A DNA stretch of 64,000 bases. Source: Streptomyces sp. MUM 2J. GTDB lineage: Bacteria > Actinomycetota > Actinomycetes > Streptomycetales > Streptomycetaceae. Position numbers and translations under genes: made by a program. Location: assembly GCF_022414535.1 (NCBI RefSeq), contig NZ_JADWYM010000031.1, forward strand, positions 19,377-83,376, read 5' to 3'. The notes beneath the pieces were generated by a model. The model saw only the letters and a list, made by a program, of their open reading frames with translations, was not told where the DNA came from and ran no database searches. Numbering within the stretch: position 1 is the first letter of the stretch; each line of letters starts with the position of its first letter. This document shows positions 35,868-43,884 of the stretch, piece after piece.

Positions 35868-36308
35868 GCTGCTCCTTGGACGCGCGGGTGCGGACGGTTC
35901 TCCAGGGGCGTCGCACCGGGACCGCCGGGACACGCCCGCCCCAGTCCATCACCCGGCCGGCGGCCGGGCCGTCCCGGTCCGGCCGCACGGCGAGGACGCG
36001 GGCGGTGATCTCCTCCGGCCGGACGATTCCGCCCGCCCGCGTACGCGCCGCGGGCCGTTGTGGCGGCCGGGCCGTTGCGCGGTCCGGCCGTCCCCCGGTC
36101 GTGCGGCGGCCCGCCGATCGTCCCCGGGTACGCCGCACGGCGCGGCGCCGGACGGGACACGCCGTCCCGGGCCCGCCGTCGCGGGACGTGCCGGCACGGG
36201 GCGGGCGCGGCACGATGACACACCGGGCCCAGCGCTGCCATTCTTGTCCTGACAAATCCGTCGAGCATCCGGCGGAGAGCCGTCACGACCCCCGGGAGGA
36301 GCCGGCTC
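35868..36308. other. 441-bp gap upstream of the dehydrogenase and YjqB-like genes
   Basis: No convincing gene on either strand. The region is extremely GC-rich apart from the short AT patch at 36241-36258 that holds the palindrome described separately. A GGGAGGAG just before 36309 serves the small ORF that follows. Confidence 0.5.
36244..36256. promoter_or_regulatory. Palindrome sharing a 12-mer with the iol control region
   Basis: TTGTCCTGACAA (36244-36255) is a perfect inverted repeat (TTGTC-CT-GACAA), and TGTCCTGACAAA (36245-36256) is identical to 26273-26284. It may be a second operator of the same regulator. Confidence 0.4.
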
Positions 36309-36614
36309 ATGGGCCTTCTCTTCCTCCTCCGCGAGAGCGTGCGCCGGGCGGGCCCGGGCGGGACCTGCGCCGATCGGGCGGCGGGCGCCGCGGCCGGCCC
36401 CCCGCCGCGGCACGGGCACCGCCCGTCCGCCGGCCCCCACCGCGGACAGCGCCCGGACGCCCGCGGGGCCTGCCGGTCCGTACTGCGCGACCACGCCGTA
36501 CCCCCACCCGCGGAGCCCGGGCCGCCGTCCGTGATCCGGGCGGCGGCACCCGTCACCCGCGTGGCGGACGGGGCGGCGCCGGGCCGGAACGGCGGGCCGA
36601 GGAGGCCGGGATGA
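36309..36614 (+). CDS. Small Arg/Pro/Gly-rich protein, uncertain
   Basis: A possible 101-residue protein. Support is the strong GGAGGAG site 7 bases before the ATG and the ATGA overlap of its stop with the next start, typical of coupled genes. Against it, only the first ten residues (MGLLFLLRES) look ordered; the rest is Arg/Ala/Pro/Gly-rich with no recognisable domain. It may be a real small protein or a translated leader for the YjqB-like gene. Confidence 0.4.
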   Translation: MGLLFLLRESVRRAGPGGTCADRAAGAAAGPPPRHGHRPSAGPHRGQRPDARGACRSVLRDHAVPPPAEPGPPSVIRAAAPVTRVADGAAPGRNGGPRRPG

Positions 36615-37204
36615 GCGGGCGGACCGAGTACGTGGAGATCGAGGGCGTCCCGTTCGCGGTGACACTGACCCGGCGCGGCACGACCGGGCTGCTGGCTCTG
36701 CACGCCGACAACGAAGGCGGGACGGGCGAACTCGCGGAGTCGGTGGCCGAGCGCTGCGGTGCCACCAGCCTGGTCTTCAGGCAGCCCGGCGTCCGCGACC
36801 CGGTGCACCTGCCCTCCCCCCGCATGGCGGTCGGCCACTGCGAGCTGCTGCAGGCGTTCCTGGCGCACGTCTCGGTCACCGTGTCCCTCCACGGCCATCT
36901 GCGCAGCAGCGCGCCGCGCACCGTGTTCCTCGGCGGTCGCAACCGGTCCGCGGCGCGCCGGCTCGCCTACGCACTGCGCACGCTGCGCCCGGAGTTCCGG
37001 ACGGTCACGGACCTCGGCGCGATCCCGGTGGCGTTGCGCGGGCTGCATGCCAGGAACCCGGTGAACCTGACCCGGGGCGGCGGGGTCCAGGTCGAACTCC
37101 CGCTCCTGGCCCGCGCCTCGGGCCCGCTGGACGTCCCGCCGCGACGCGTCGCCGACGCGCTGGCGGCGGGGGTGCCCCTGCTCACGCTCACGGCCCGAGG
37201 CTGA
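36611..37204 (+). CDS. Poly-gamma-glutamate hydrolase family (YjqB-like) protein
   Basis: A 197-residue protein resembling the Gamma_PGA_hydro (YjqB/PghP) family of zinc-dependent gamma-glutamyl hydrolases. Family-like blocks are LLALHADNEGGTGELAESVAE (equivalent of the HGG..E.GT.E.A motif), HVSVTVSLHGHL, VFLGGRNRSAARRLAYALR and NPVNLTRGGGVQVELP. The usual HGG is replaced by HAD, so metal binding and activity may differ. ATG at 36611 overlaps the preceding stop codon. Its 3' end overlaps, tail to tail, a decayed oxidoreductase remnant. Confidence 0.75.
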   Translation: MSGRTEYVEIEGVPFAVTLTRRGTTGLLALHADNEGGTGELAESVAERCGATSLVFRQPGVRDPVHLPSPRMAVGHCELLQAFLAHVSVTVSLHGHLRSSAPRTVFLGGRNRSAARRLAYALRTLRPEFRTVTDLGAIPVALRGLHARNPVNLTRGGGVQVELPLLARASGPLDVPPRRVADALAAGVPLLTLTARG

Positions 37205-37360
37205 CCCACGTGCCCTGGGCCGCCGAGCGCGCCGTCGCGCCCACCGCCGCGGCGCTGTGCACGGCGTCGTCGAGGGCCGTGCCGTACGGGGTGCCCTCCT
37301 CGACCGGGCCGGTCAGAGCCCGCCACGCATGATCCGGGGTGCGGGGCGCCGTTGCCGTTG
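37188..37360 (-). pseudogene. C-terminal remnant of a Gfo/Idh/MocA oxidoreductase
   Basis: The minus-strand frame ending at 37188 reads WRALTGPVEEGTPYGT, then LDDAVHSAAAVGATARSAAQ and GTWVSLGP before a stop. This matches the usual C-terminal helix and tail of Gfo/Idh/MocA dehydrogenases, but no start codon, Rossmann fold or CEKP motif precedes it; the intact cupin gene ends at 37370. It looks like the 3' scrap of a deleted gene. Similarity is judged by eye. Confidence 0.5.
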
Positions 37361-37369
37361 CCCCTCCGC

Positions 37370-37714
37370 TCACTGGTTGATCACATACGCCTTGCGGAGC
37401 GTCTCGTGCACCGTCCACGTCGTGCGGTCGCCCGCGCGCAGGACCGCCATGTCCCCGGGGCCGACGTGCAGCGTGGGCCCGCCCTCGACCTCGACCGTCG
37501 CCGACCCGCTGACGACGACGAAGACCTCGTCCGCCTCGGTGTCGGTCACCACGCCGGGCGTGATCTGCCAGATGCCGCGGATCTGCCGGCCGTCCGCCGA
37601 CTCCCCCACCACCTTCCCGGTCACCTCGGGCGTGCCGGAGACGATCTGTGCCGGGTCGAGCGGTTCGGCGTCGAGAGCGGCGTCGGGGATGTGCAGGGCG
37701 AAGGCGTGGTTCAT
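37370..37714 (-). CDS. Small cupin protein
   Basis: A 114-residue single cupin of the Cupin_3 (DUF861, ureidoglycine aminohydrolase-like) type. VSGSATVEVEGGPTLHVGPGDMAVLRAGDRTTWTVHETLRKAYVI is the typical double-glycine beta-barrel core; IRGIWQITPGVVTDTEADEVFVVV precedes it. The metal-binding His residues of classical cupins are mostly absent, as is usual in this subgroup, so the role is unclear. The ATG at 37714 lacks a good ribosome site; TTAGGT on the minus strand 7 bases upstream may be a -10, giving a leaderless mRNA. Confidence 0.8.
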   Translation of the reverse strand: MNHAFALHIPDAALDAEPLDPAQIVSGTPEVTGKVVGESADGRQIRGIWQITPGVVTDTEADEVFVVVSGSATVEVEGGPTLHVGPGDMAVLRAGDRTTWTVHETLRKAYVINQ

Positions 37715-38056
37715 GGGGCGAACCTAACCGGGATCCACCCGCTCCCGCCGTGGACAGTGTGTGCGGTTCGGGCCCCGCGGACCGGACACACCGTCGCACC
37801 CCCTCGTTCCCGCACCGCCGCGGACATCACGCCCCGCCGCTCACCGGACGGCCCTGGAGGGCCGCGTGCCTGCCGTCGCCCTGCCGCCGAAAGGCGCCCG
37901 AACGCCGGCCGCCGGACCGGCGATGACACGACCCCTGCCCCCAGCGGGACCCCCAGCGCGCGGCACGCGCCAACGTCGGTGCTCCGGTGAGGGCACACGT
38001 TCCCGTGCGGTAGGGTTTACCTGCGTGATCGCGCGGGTGCACCGTGCGAGACGTAT

Positions 38057-38130
<74 letters not shown>

Positions 38131-38148
38131 CTCGAAAGAGTCGCGGTT

Positions 38149-38184
38149 GAGGGTCGGCTTCGGAGGATTCCGGAGCCGGCCCTC
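38149..38184 (+). terminator. Stem-loop terminator of tRNA-Pro copy 2
   Basis: GAGGG (38149-38153) pairs with CCCTC (38180-38184), with inner CGGCT/AGCCG and CGGA/TCCG pairs and T/G wobbles between; the loop is about four bases. The design matches the terminator of copy 1 but the sequence differs. Confidence 0.7.
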
Positions 38185-38465
38185 GGTCGTTCTCGGGGGC
38201 CGCTGGCCCTGTCCGGCACCGGCGCGTGACGAGCATCGGGCTCGGCAGGGACCGCGGGGCGCGCAACACGCTCGGATGCGCCGAGGGCGACGCGCCAGCG
38301 GTCGTGTGCGCTCGTACACGTCCGGGTGCGGGTGGCGCCGGACGGTGGTCAGCGGTCCGTGGCCGGCGATCCTGCGCGGGACGCGGACCGGAACTCCTGC
38401 TCCGGCCAACCACGTCGGGACGGTGTGCCGCAGGTTGTGCCGTGCGTGCGCTGAGCGCCGGGTGC

Positions 38466-38675
38466 GAGTGGCTGTCCGTGTTCCCGCTGCCCGCCCACGC
38501 GCCCGACCTCAACCCCGTCGAGTGGGTACGGGCACACGTCGAGCGCGGCCCGGCCGGACTCGCCGTCCTCGCTCTCGACCGGCTCGAAGCCCTCGTCCGC
38601 AACCGGCTCGAACGCCTCCGGTACCGGCCCGGCAGCCCCGACGGCTTCACCGCGGGCACCGGCCTGTCCTCTCGA
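38466..38675 (+). pseudogene. IS630-family transposase remnant (C-terminal part)
   Basis: The frame reads EWLSVFPLPAHAPDLNPVEW and continues to RNRLERLRYRPGSPDGFTAG, the C-terminal signature of IS630-type DDE transposases: PLPAYAPDLNPVE with the last catalytic Glu, then the YRPGLLDGFIAETGL tail. The N-terminal catalytic Asp residues and any start are missing, so it is an inactive fragment. It lies 336 bp downstream of the second tRNA-Pro and just upstream of the PucR gene, at the edge of the catabolic cluster. Confidence 0.75.
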
Positions 38676-38761
38676 ACCCCGCGGCACCTTGACGAGCCGC
38701 AGCCAGTAAATTTGAAGGATGCATTGACTGTGCACGAAGCTCATCAGCCGCAGGAGCCGCA

Positions 38762-40066
38762 GTGATCTTGCCATACGCTGACGCGATCCAGCAGCTGGTC
38801 GACTCGCTCGCCACGCGGATCCACCGGTCGGTCGCCCTGGACGACGAGCGCGGCAGCCTCGTCGCCTGCAGCCGTCACTTCGGCGACGAGGACAGGCTCC
38901 GTGTCGAGGTGGTGCTCTCCCGGCGTTTGCCGGCCCGCGTCGCGGAGTATCTCAACAGCTTCGGCATCGCCACCTCTGACAAGCCCGTGTCGATTCCTGC
39001 CAGCCCCTCGCTCGGGCTCAAGGCCCGGCGATGCTATCCAATCCGTGATCGTGGACGGCTGCTCGGCTACGTGTGGCTGATCGGTGATCACGCGGAGCGC
39101 TTCGACGAGGTGGTGGGGGAGTGCGTGGTCCAGTTGTCGGGGCGGCTGCGGGAACGGTCGCTGCAGGTGGCCGGGGAGGAGAGGCAGCGCCGGGCGTTGG
39201 CGGCCGATCTCCTGCGTGGAGCCGAGGACTCCGCTCGTGCCGCGGGGGACATGGTCAGCCAGGGGCTCGTCGGCGCCGAGGACGAGATCGTGGTCATCGT
39301 GGCTGACGCGACCACGGACCCCGAGGTGGTTGCGGAGTCGATCGACGAGGCGACCGGTCGGGGCGGCCGCGAGGAGTCGGCCGTCCGAGCACTCGCCAGT
39401 GTGGTGGAGGATCACGGTGTCGTCCTCGTCGCCGGCCGAAACAAGGTGGAACGCGAAGCGGCGCGGTTGGCCGAGGCGGTCCGGAGGGGAGCGCGGGGGC
39501 GGGGCACGGGGAGTGGGGCCTTCGTCGGGTTGAGCAACGCCGGCCGACTTGATCGAGCTCCCGACCTGTTGCGTCAGGCTGTGCTGGCCGTGTTCGCCGC
39601 TGCCGAGTTGCCGGAGTTCGCCCCGGTGCTGTCCTGGCGGGATACCGGCGTCTACGGCCCGCTCATGCTTGCCGCGGTGGATTCTCCCGACATCGTCGTA
39701 CCGCCGGAGATCGCTGAACTCAGCGCCCATGGACGTACGGATTCCCTGGCCCGCACCGCAGAGGTGTTCCTGGACGCCGCCGGGGACACCTCGGCCGCGT
39801 CCGAGCAGCTGATGATCCACCGCACCACGCTCTACTACCGGCTGGCCCAGGTGGAGAACAGGACCGGGTGGGACCTGAAGAACGGCCGTGACCGGCTGAC
39901 CTTGCACCTGGGGCTGAAACTGCAGCGCCTCCTCGACAGCGGCATCCCGGCTTTCCTACGAGGAGAGGAAGAGCGCCGGGGGAGTTCCTCACACGTGGCG
40001 AAGCCGACGGGGGCCGGTCGGCCGGAGACTTCCCAGCACCTCGGACGGCGCCCGCCGCCGGGGTGA
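38762..40066 (+). CDS. PucR/CdaR-type transcriptional regulator
   Basis: A 434-residue regulator. The N-terminal 150 residues look like a GAF-type sensor (RIHRSVALDDERGSLVACSRHF... RRCYPIRDRGRLLGYVWLIGD), and the C-terminal part carries the HTH_30 domain of the PucR family (TAEVFLDAAGDTSAASEQLMIHRTTLYYRLAQVENRTGWDL, about 330-385). The last 50 residues are disordered. PucR proteins usually activate nitrogen-compound catabolic genes in response to a substrate. GTG at 38762 follows AGGAG. It sits just upstream of, and in line with, the cyclodeaminase-family gene and transporter, its likely targets. Confidence 0.88.
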   Translation: MILPYADAIQQLVDSLATRIHRSVALDDERGSLVACSRHFGDEDRLRVEVVLSRRLPARVAEYLNSFGIATSDKPVSIPASPSLGLKARRCYPIRDRGRLLGYVWLIGDHAERFDEVVGECVVQLSGRLRERSLQVAGEERQRRALAADLLRGAEDSARAAGDMVSQGLVGAEDEIVVIVADATTDPEVVAESIDEATGRGGREESAVRALASVVEDHGVVLVAGRNKVEREAARLAEAVRRGARGRGTGSGAFVGLSNAGRLDRAPDLLRQAVLAVFAAAELPEFAPVLSWRDTGVYGPLMLAAVDSPDIVVPPEIAELSAHGRTDSLARTAEVFLDAAGDTSAASEQLMIHRTTLYYRLAQVENRTGWDLKNGRDRLTLHLGLKLQRLLDSGIPAFLRGEEERRGSSSHVAKPTGAGRPETSQHLGRRPPPG

Positions 40067-40088
40067 GGACGAGAGTCGAAGGAGCCTC

Positions 40089-41111
40089 ATGACCGTCCCC
40101 ACTGACCGACGGTGTGTCGCAGACCAGCTGAAGATCGGCTCGGAGCTGCTCTATCTGACCCGGCAGGATGTCGAAGGCCTGGCACTGACGCGGGAGGACA
40201 TCCTGGAGCTGACCCGCCAGGCCCTGGTCGAGCACGGGCATCGCCGTTACGAGATGCCCGCCAAGATCGGTGTCCACCCGTACGACAACGTCTTCTACCA
40301 CGCCATGCCGGCCTACCTGCCAGGGCCGGGCATCGTGGGCATGAAGTGGATCGAGTGCTACCCGGACAACCCGCGCACGTTCGGCCTTCCGCAGACCACG
40401 GGGCTGCTCGTGCTCAACGACGTGGACACCGGTGTGCCGATGGCCGTGATGGACTCGGCCTGGCTGACCGCGATGCGTACCCCCGCGGTGACGGTGCTGG
40501 CCGCCGCGGCGCTGCACCCCGACGCCACCACCTTCGGGATGTTCGGTTGCGGCGTGCAGGGAGTAGAGCATGTCCGCTACGCGGCCCTGGCGCTGCCCAG
40601 GCTGAAGAACGTCTACGTCTACGACACCGACAAGGCCGCCGCGGACGCCTTGATCGCCATGCTCCAGCCGGAACTGGATCTGCGTATCGTCATGGGCGAG
40701 TCGCCCGAGGCGGTCACCAAGAGCGCAGAGGTGCTCAGCTCCGCGACGGTCATCCTGCGGGAGCCGCTCGCGGTGGTGAAGGACGAGTGGGTGACCGCCG
40801 GCCAGACCATCCTGCCGTGCGACCTGAACACCTTCTGGGATCCCCGCACCGCCCTGCGCGCCGACAAGTACATCGTCGACAGCATCGAGGAACACCAGTT
40901 GTTCGCGTCGATGGGGTACTTCCCCGACGGCCTGCCCGAGGTTGCCGCCGAGACCGGTGAGGTGCTGGCCGGGGTGAAGCCCGGCCGTGAGAGGGCCGAA
41001 GAGATCATCGTCAACAGCAACATCGGCATGGCCGTCTGCGACATCGCGGTGGGCCACGCGATCATGCACCGTGCGCTCGGGCGCGGCGCCGGGGTGCGGC
41101 TGCCCCTGTGA
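40089..41111 (+). CDS. Ornithine cyclodeaminase/mu-crystallin family enzyme (candidate lysine cyclodeaminase)
   Basis: A 340-residue NAD(P)-binding enzyme of the OCD/mu-crystallin family. Conserved parts are EMPAKIGVHPYDNVFYHAMPAYLP, GMKWIECYPDNP, the substrate/cofactor region MDSAWLTAMRTPAVTVLAA and the nucleotide-binding GMFGCGVQGVEHVRY. Members deaminate and cyclise ornithine to proline or lysine to L-pipecolate, or reduce cyclic imines such as piperideine-2-carboxylate. With an ALDH7, HglS-type enzyme and FAD oxidases downstream, making or recycling L-pipecolate from lysine is the best guess; ornithine or another amino acid cannot be excluded. ATG at 40089 follows AAGGAGCCTC, 22 bp after the PucR gene. 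Confidence 0.88.
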   Translation: MTVPTDRRCVADQLKIGSELLYLTRQDVEGLALTREDILELTRQALVEHGHRRYEMPAKIGVHPYDNVFYHAMPAYLPGPGIVGMKWIECYPDNPRTFGLPQTTGLLVLNDVDTGVPMAVMDSAWLTAMRTPAVTVLAAAALHPDATTFGMFGCGVQGVEHVRYAALALPRLKNVYVYDTDKAAADALIAMLQPELDLRIVMGESPEAVTKSAEVLSSATVILREPLAVVKDEWVTAGQTILPCDLNTFWDPRTALRADKYIVDSIEEHQLFASMGYFPDGLPEVAAETGEVLAGVKPGRERAEEIIVNSNIGMAVCDIAVGHAIMHRALGRGAGVRLPL

Positions 41112-41773
41112 TCTCCCTTCACCGCGGATGCGGGTGACCGGCCGTGGTGGAGGGGCCCAGGGCGCCAACGCGATCCGAACCGCCGAACCACCGGAACCCG
41201 CGTGAGGCGCCACGGAAGGAAGCTGTCACCCAGTCCCCGCCCACGCCGGCCGTCATGCTCCCGGGGCCGTCGTCCCGATGCGGTGGGCTCCGGAGACCCG
41301 GGGCCCGACCCTTCACGCATCTGCTGCCGTGCCCGACCCGGTGGTCCCCAACGTCGGATCGCGCTCGTCACGGCCGCTGCCCTGGCGGCGTCCACGGATA
41401 CCACCCGGCTCGGTGCTGTTTCCGGTGCCGGGAACGGATCGAGGCGGACTCTGCGATGTGAAGACCCTGACGAGTGAGAATTCCTTTTCTTCCCGGTCAG
41501 AACTGCCGTACTACTGCGCTTTGTGAAGGCGCCCCTGGTCGGATGGCGTTGCCGACGCTCTCGGAGATTGGCCCGTGACAGGGGCAAATCTGTTGATCGA
41601 TTTGCGCAATGGGAATTCCGGAGGATTCAGCCTGCAGGCGCACATGAAGATTCAACGGGGATGGTTCTGAATTCAATGCGGTCTCCGTACTCCAGCACAT
41701 TCATTTTCCGGGTCGGCGAGCAACAGCTCCGTGGAGCCGTGCTCGCGGTCGGAACCTTCAACAGGAGTCAAGA
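41112..41773. other. 662-bp gap, AT-richer, upstream of the LIV-type operon
   Basis: No convincing gene. The last 300 bp (about 41460-41773) are clearly less GC-rich than the surroundings and hold several AT-rich motifs, an EcoRI-like GGAATTCC and the inverted repeat at 41584-41605, consistent with a promoter/operator region or transferred DNA. The first half resembles nothing recognisable. Confidence 0.5.
41584..41605. promoter_or_regulatory. Inverted repeat upstream of the LIV-type ABC operon
   Basis: GCAAATC (41584-41590) and GATTTGC (41599-41605) are perfect inverted copies with an 8-bp spacer that itself contains TTGATC. It lies about 170 bp upstream of the substrate-binding gene. Candidate operator for the PucR or another cluster regulator. 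Confidence 0.45.
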
Positions 41774-42958
41774 ATGGAAAATCTGACCAGACGCCTTGGT
41801 GCGGGCATCGCACTGACCGGTGTCGCGCTGCTCTCCGCCTGCGGCGGCAACGGCTCGTCGGGGGGTGACGACGGCAGCGGACCGATCAGGATCGGTGTGA
41901 GCGCGCCGCTGTCGGGTGACTCCGCGGCCGCCGGCACGGACATCGTCAACGCCGCCAAGCTCGCGGTGGAGAAGATCAACAAGGAAGGCCTCCTCGGCGG
42001 CCGGAAGGTCGAGATCGTCCAGGTCGACGACGCCTGCGACGCGCAGACCGGTACCGCCGCGATGCGGAAGCTGCTGACACAGAAGGTCGTGGCCGTCGCG
42101 GGCGGCTACTGCTCGGGCGCCGTCATCCCCGAGACGATGATCACCGACAGGGCCGGCATTCCCTTCATCGCCGACGCCTCGACCAATGTGGAGATCACCG
42201 AACGGGGCCTGAAGCATGTCTTCCGCACCATCGGCCGCGACGACAAGCAGTCGGAGTTCGCCGCCAGGTACATGGTGGAGTACCTGAAGGCGGACAACGT
42301 CGCCGTCATCCACGACAACACGGCCTACTCGAAGGGCCTCGCCGAGGCCACCAAGGACACCGTCAGGAAGCTCGGCGCGAAGACCGTGTTCTACGACGCC
42401 ATCACCCCCGGCGCCAAGGACTTCACCTCCTTCCTGACCAAGGCCAAGAGCACCAGGCCCCAGGCGATCTACTTCACCGGCTACTACGCCGACGCGGGGC
42501 TGCTGCTCAAGCAGGCCGACGAACTGGGCATCGACGTCCCGATCATCGGCGGTGACGCCAACCAGGACCCGACCGTCATCAGGACCGCCGGCAGGGCCGC
42601 CGAGGGATTCACCACCACGACCGCTCCGCTGCCGGACTTCATCAAGTCGACCGCCGACTTCGTGTCCGCCTACAAGAGCGAGTACGGCACCGAACCCGGA
42701 CCGTACGCGCCGTACGAGTACGACGCGGTCAACGTGCTGGCGGACGCCATCGCGCGGGCCGGATCAGCGGATTCGGAGAAGGTCACCGAGGCACTGCACG
42801 CCACGAAGGACTACGCGGGCGTCACCGGCCCGATCAACTTCGACGAGAAGGGCGACCGTGTGCATCCGGTCTATGTGACCGCGGTCGTCGAGGGCGGCGT
42901 GTTCGTTCCCGGCAAGAAGCTCGACGAGTCGGGCAACTGGGTCGACGCGAAGGGCTGA
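41774..42958 (+). CDS. LIV-type amino-acid ABC transporter substrate-binding lipoprotein
   Basis: A 394-residue Peripla_BP_6 lipoprotein: signal peptide with lipobox LLSAC (Cys23), then IRIGVSAPLSGDSAAAGTDIVNAAKLAVEKIN, the hallmark start of branched-chain amino acid/amide-binding proteins. It begins a five-protein-function operon (binding protein, permease, fused permease-ATPase, ATPase). LivJ relatives bind many amino acids and amides, so lysine, pipecolate or 2-aminoadipate are all possible in this catabolic context. ATG at 41774 follows ACAGGAGTC. A terminator after the last gene at 46557 closes the operon. Confidence 0.93.
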   Translation: MENLTRRLGAGIALTGVALLSACGGNGSSGGDDGSGPIRIGVSAPLSGDSAAAGTDIVNAAKLAVEKINKEGLLGGRKVEIVQVDDACDAQTGTAAMRKLLTQKVVAVAGGYCSGAVIPETMITDRAGIPFIADASTNVEITERGLKHVFRTIGRDDKQSEFAARYMVEYLKADNVAVIHDNTAYSKGLAEATKDTVRKLGAKTVFYDAITPGAKDFTSFLTKAKSTRPQAIYFTGYYADAGLLLKQADELGIDVPIIGGDANQDPTVIRTAGRAAEGFTTTTAPLPDFIKSTADFVSAYKSEYGTEPGPYAPYEYDAVNVLADAIARAGSADSEKVTEALHATKDYAGVTGPINFDEKGDRVHPVYVTAVVEGGVFVPGKKLDESGNWVDAKG

Positions 42959-42967
42959 ACGGACACC

Positions 42968-43879
42968 GTGAACGACTTCCTCCAGTACACCCTCAACGGC
43001 CTGACGGTCGGAGCGTTCTACGCGCTGGTCGCACTGGGCTACACGATGGTGTACGGCATCATCCGGCTCCTCAACTTCGCCCACGGCGACTTCTTCATGG
43101 TGGGAGCCTTCCTCGCCACGGGCGTGCTCAGCCTGTTGACGGGCAGCGGTCTGCCGTCCGGCCTGGTCGTCGTGGTCGCGCTCGTCGCGGCCACGGCGGC
43201 GGCCGCCGCACTCGGCGGCGTCTCCGCCCGCATCGTCTACCTCCCCCTCGTCAAGGCCCCGAAGCTGTCGCTGCTCGTCTCCGCGCTCGGACTCTCGCTC
43301 GCCGTCGAGTACGGGACGGCGCTGTCGCAGGGAACCGGCTTCAGGAGCGTTCCGCACATCGGTTTCCTCTCCGCCGAGCACGCGGTCGGGCTGACCGACG
43401 GTGTGCGGCTGACGTACGCGCAACTGGGTGTCATCGGCGTCAGCCTGGCGTTGATGATCGGCCTGTACCTCTATGTCACGCGCACGTTCACCGGGACCGC
43501 CATGCGCGTCCTTGCCATGGACCAGGACGCCGCGCGGTTGATGGGAGTGAACGTCGAGCGCACGATCATGATGACGTTCGTCATCGGTGCCGGGCTCGCC
43601 GGCACGGCGGGCACCATGTACGCCCTGTACTACCCCCAGGTCAACTTCCTGATGGGCTTCCTGCTCGGCCTGCGCGCCTTCACCGCCGCCGTCCTCGGCG
43701 GCATCGGCAACATCCCCGGAGCCATGGTGGGCGGTTTCCTCATCGGACTGCTGGAGTCCTACGCCACCGGCTACGTGGCCGGGCGGTGGACCGACGTGGT
43801 CGTCTTCGGCGTGCTCATCGGCGTACTCGTCATACGGCCGAGCGGGATCCTCGGCGAGCGCGTCGCGGAAAGGGTGTGA
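42968..43879 (+). CDS. livH: LivH-type ABC transporter permease
   Basis: A 303-residue membrane protein of the LivH family (BPD_transp_2). The start FLQYTLNGLTVGAFYALVALGYTMVYGIIRLLNFAHGDFFMVGAF is diagnostic, and TGTAMRVLAMDQDAARLMGVNVERTI is the cytoplasmic coupling loop. About eight hydrophobic segments follow. GTG at 42968 is 9 bases after the binding-protein stop. With the fused LivM-LivG protein it forms the membrane channel. The livH symbol reflects family, not proven leucine specificity. Confidence 0.93.
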   Translation: MNDFLQYTLNGLTVGAFYALVALGYTMVYGIIRLLNFAHGDFFMVGAFLATGVLSLLTGSGLPSGLVVVVALVAATAAAAALGGVSARIVYLPLVKAPKLSLLVSALGLSLAVEYGTALSQGTGFRSVPHIGFLSAEHAVGLTDGVRLTYAQLGVIGVSLALMIGLYLYVTRTFTGTAMRVLAMDQDAARLMGVNVERTIMMTFVIGAGLAGTAGTMYALYYPQVNFLMGFLLGLRAFTAAVLGGIGNIPGAMVGGFLIGLLESYATGYVAGRWTDVVVFGVLIGVLVIRPSGILGERVAERV

Positions 43880-43884
43880 CAGAC

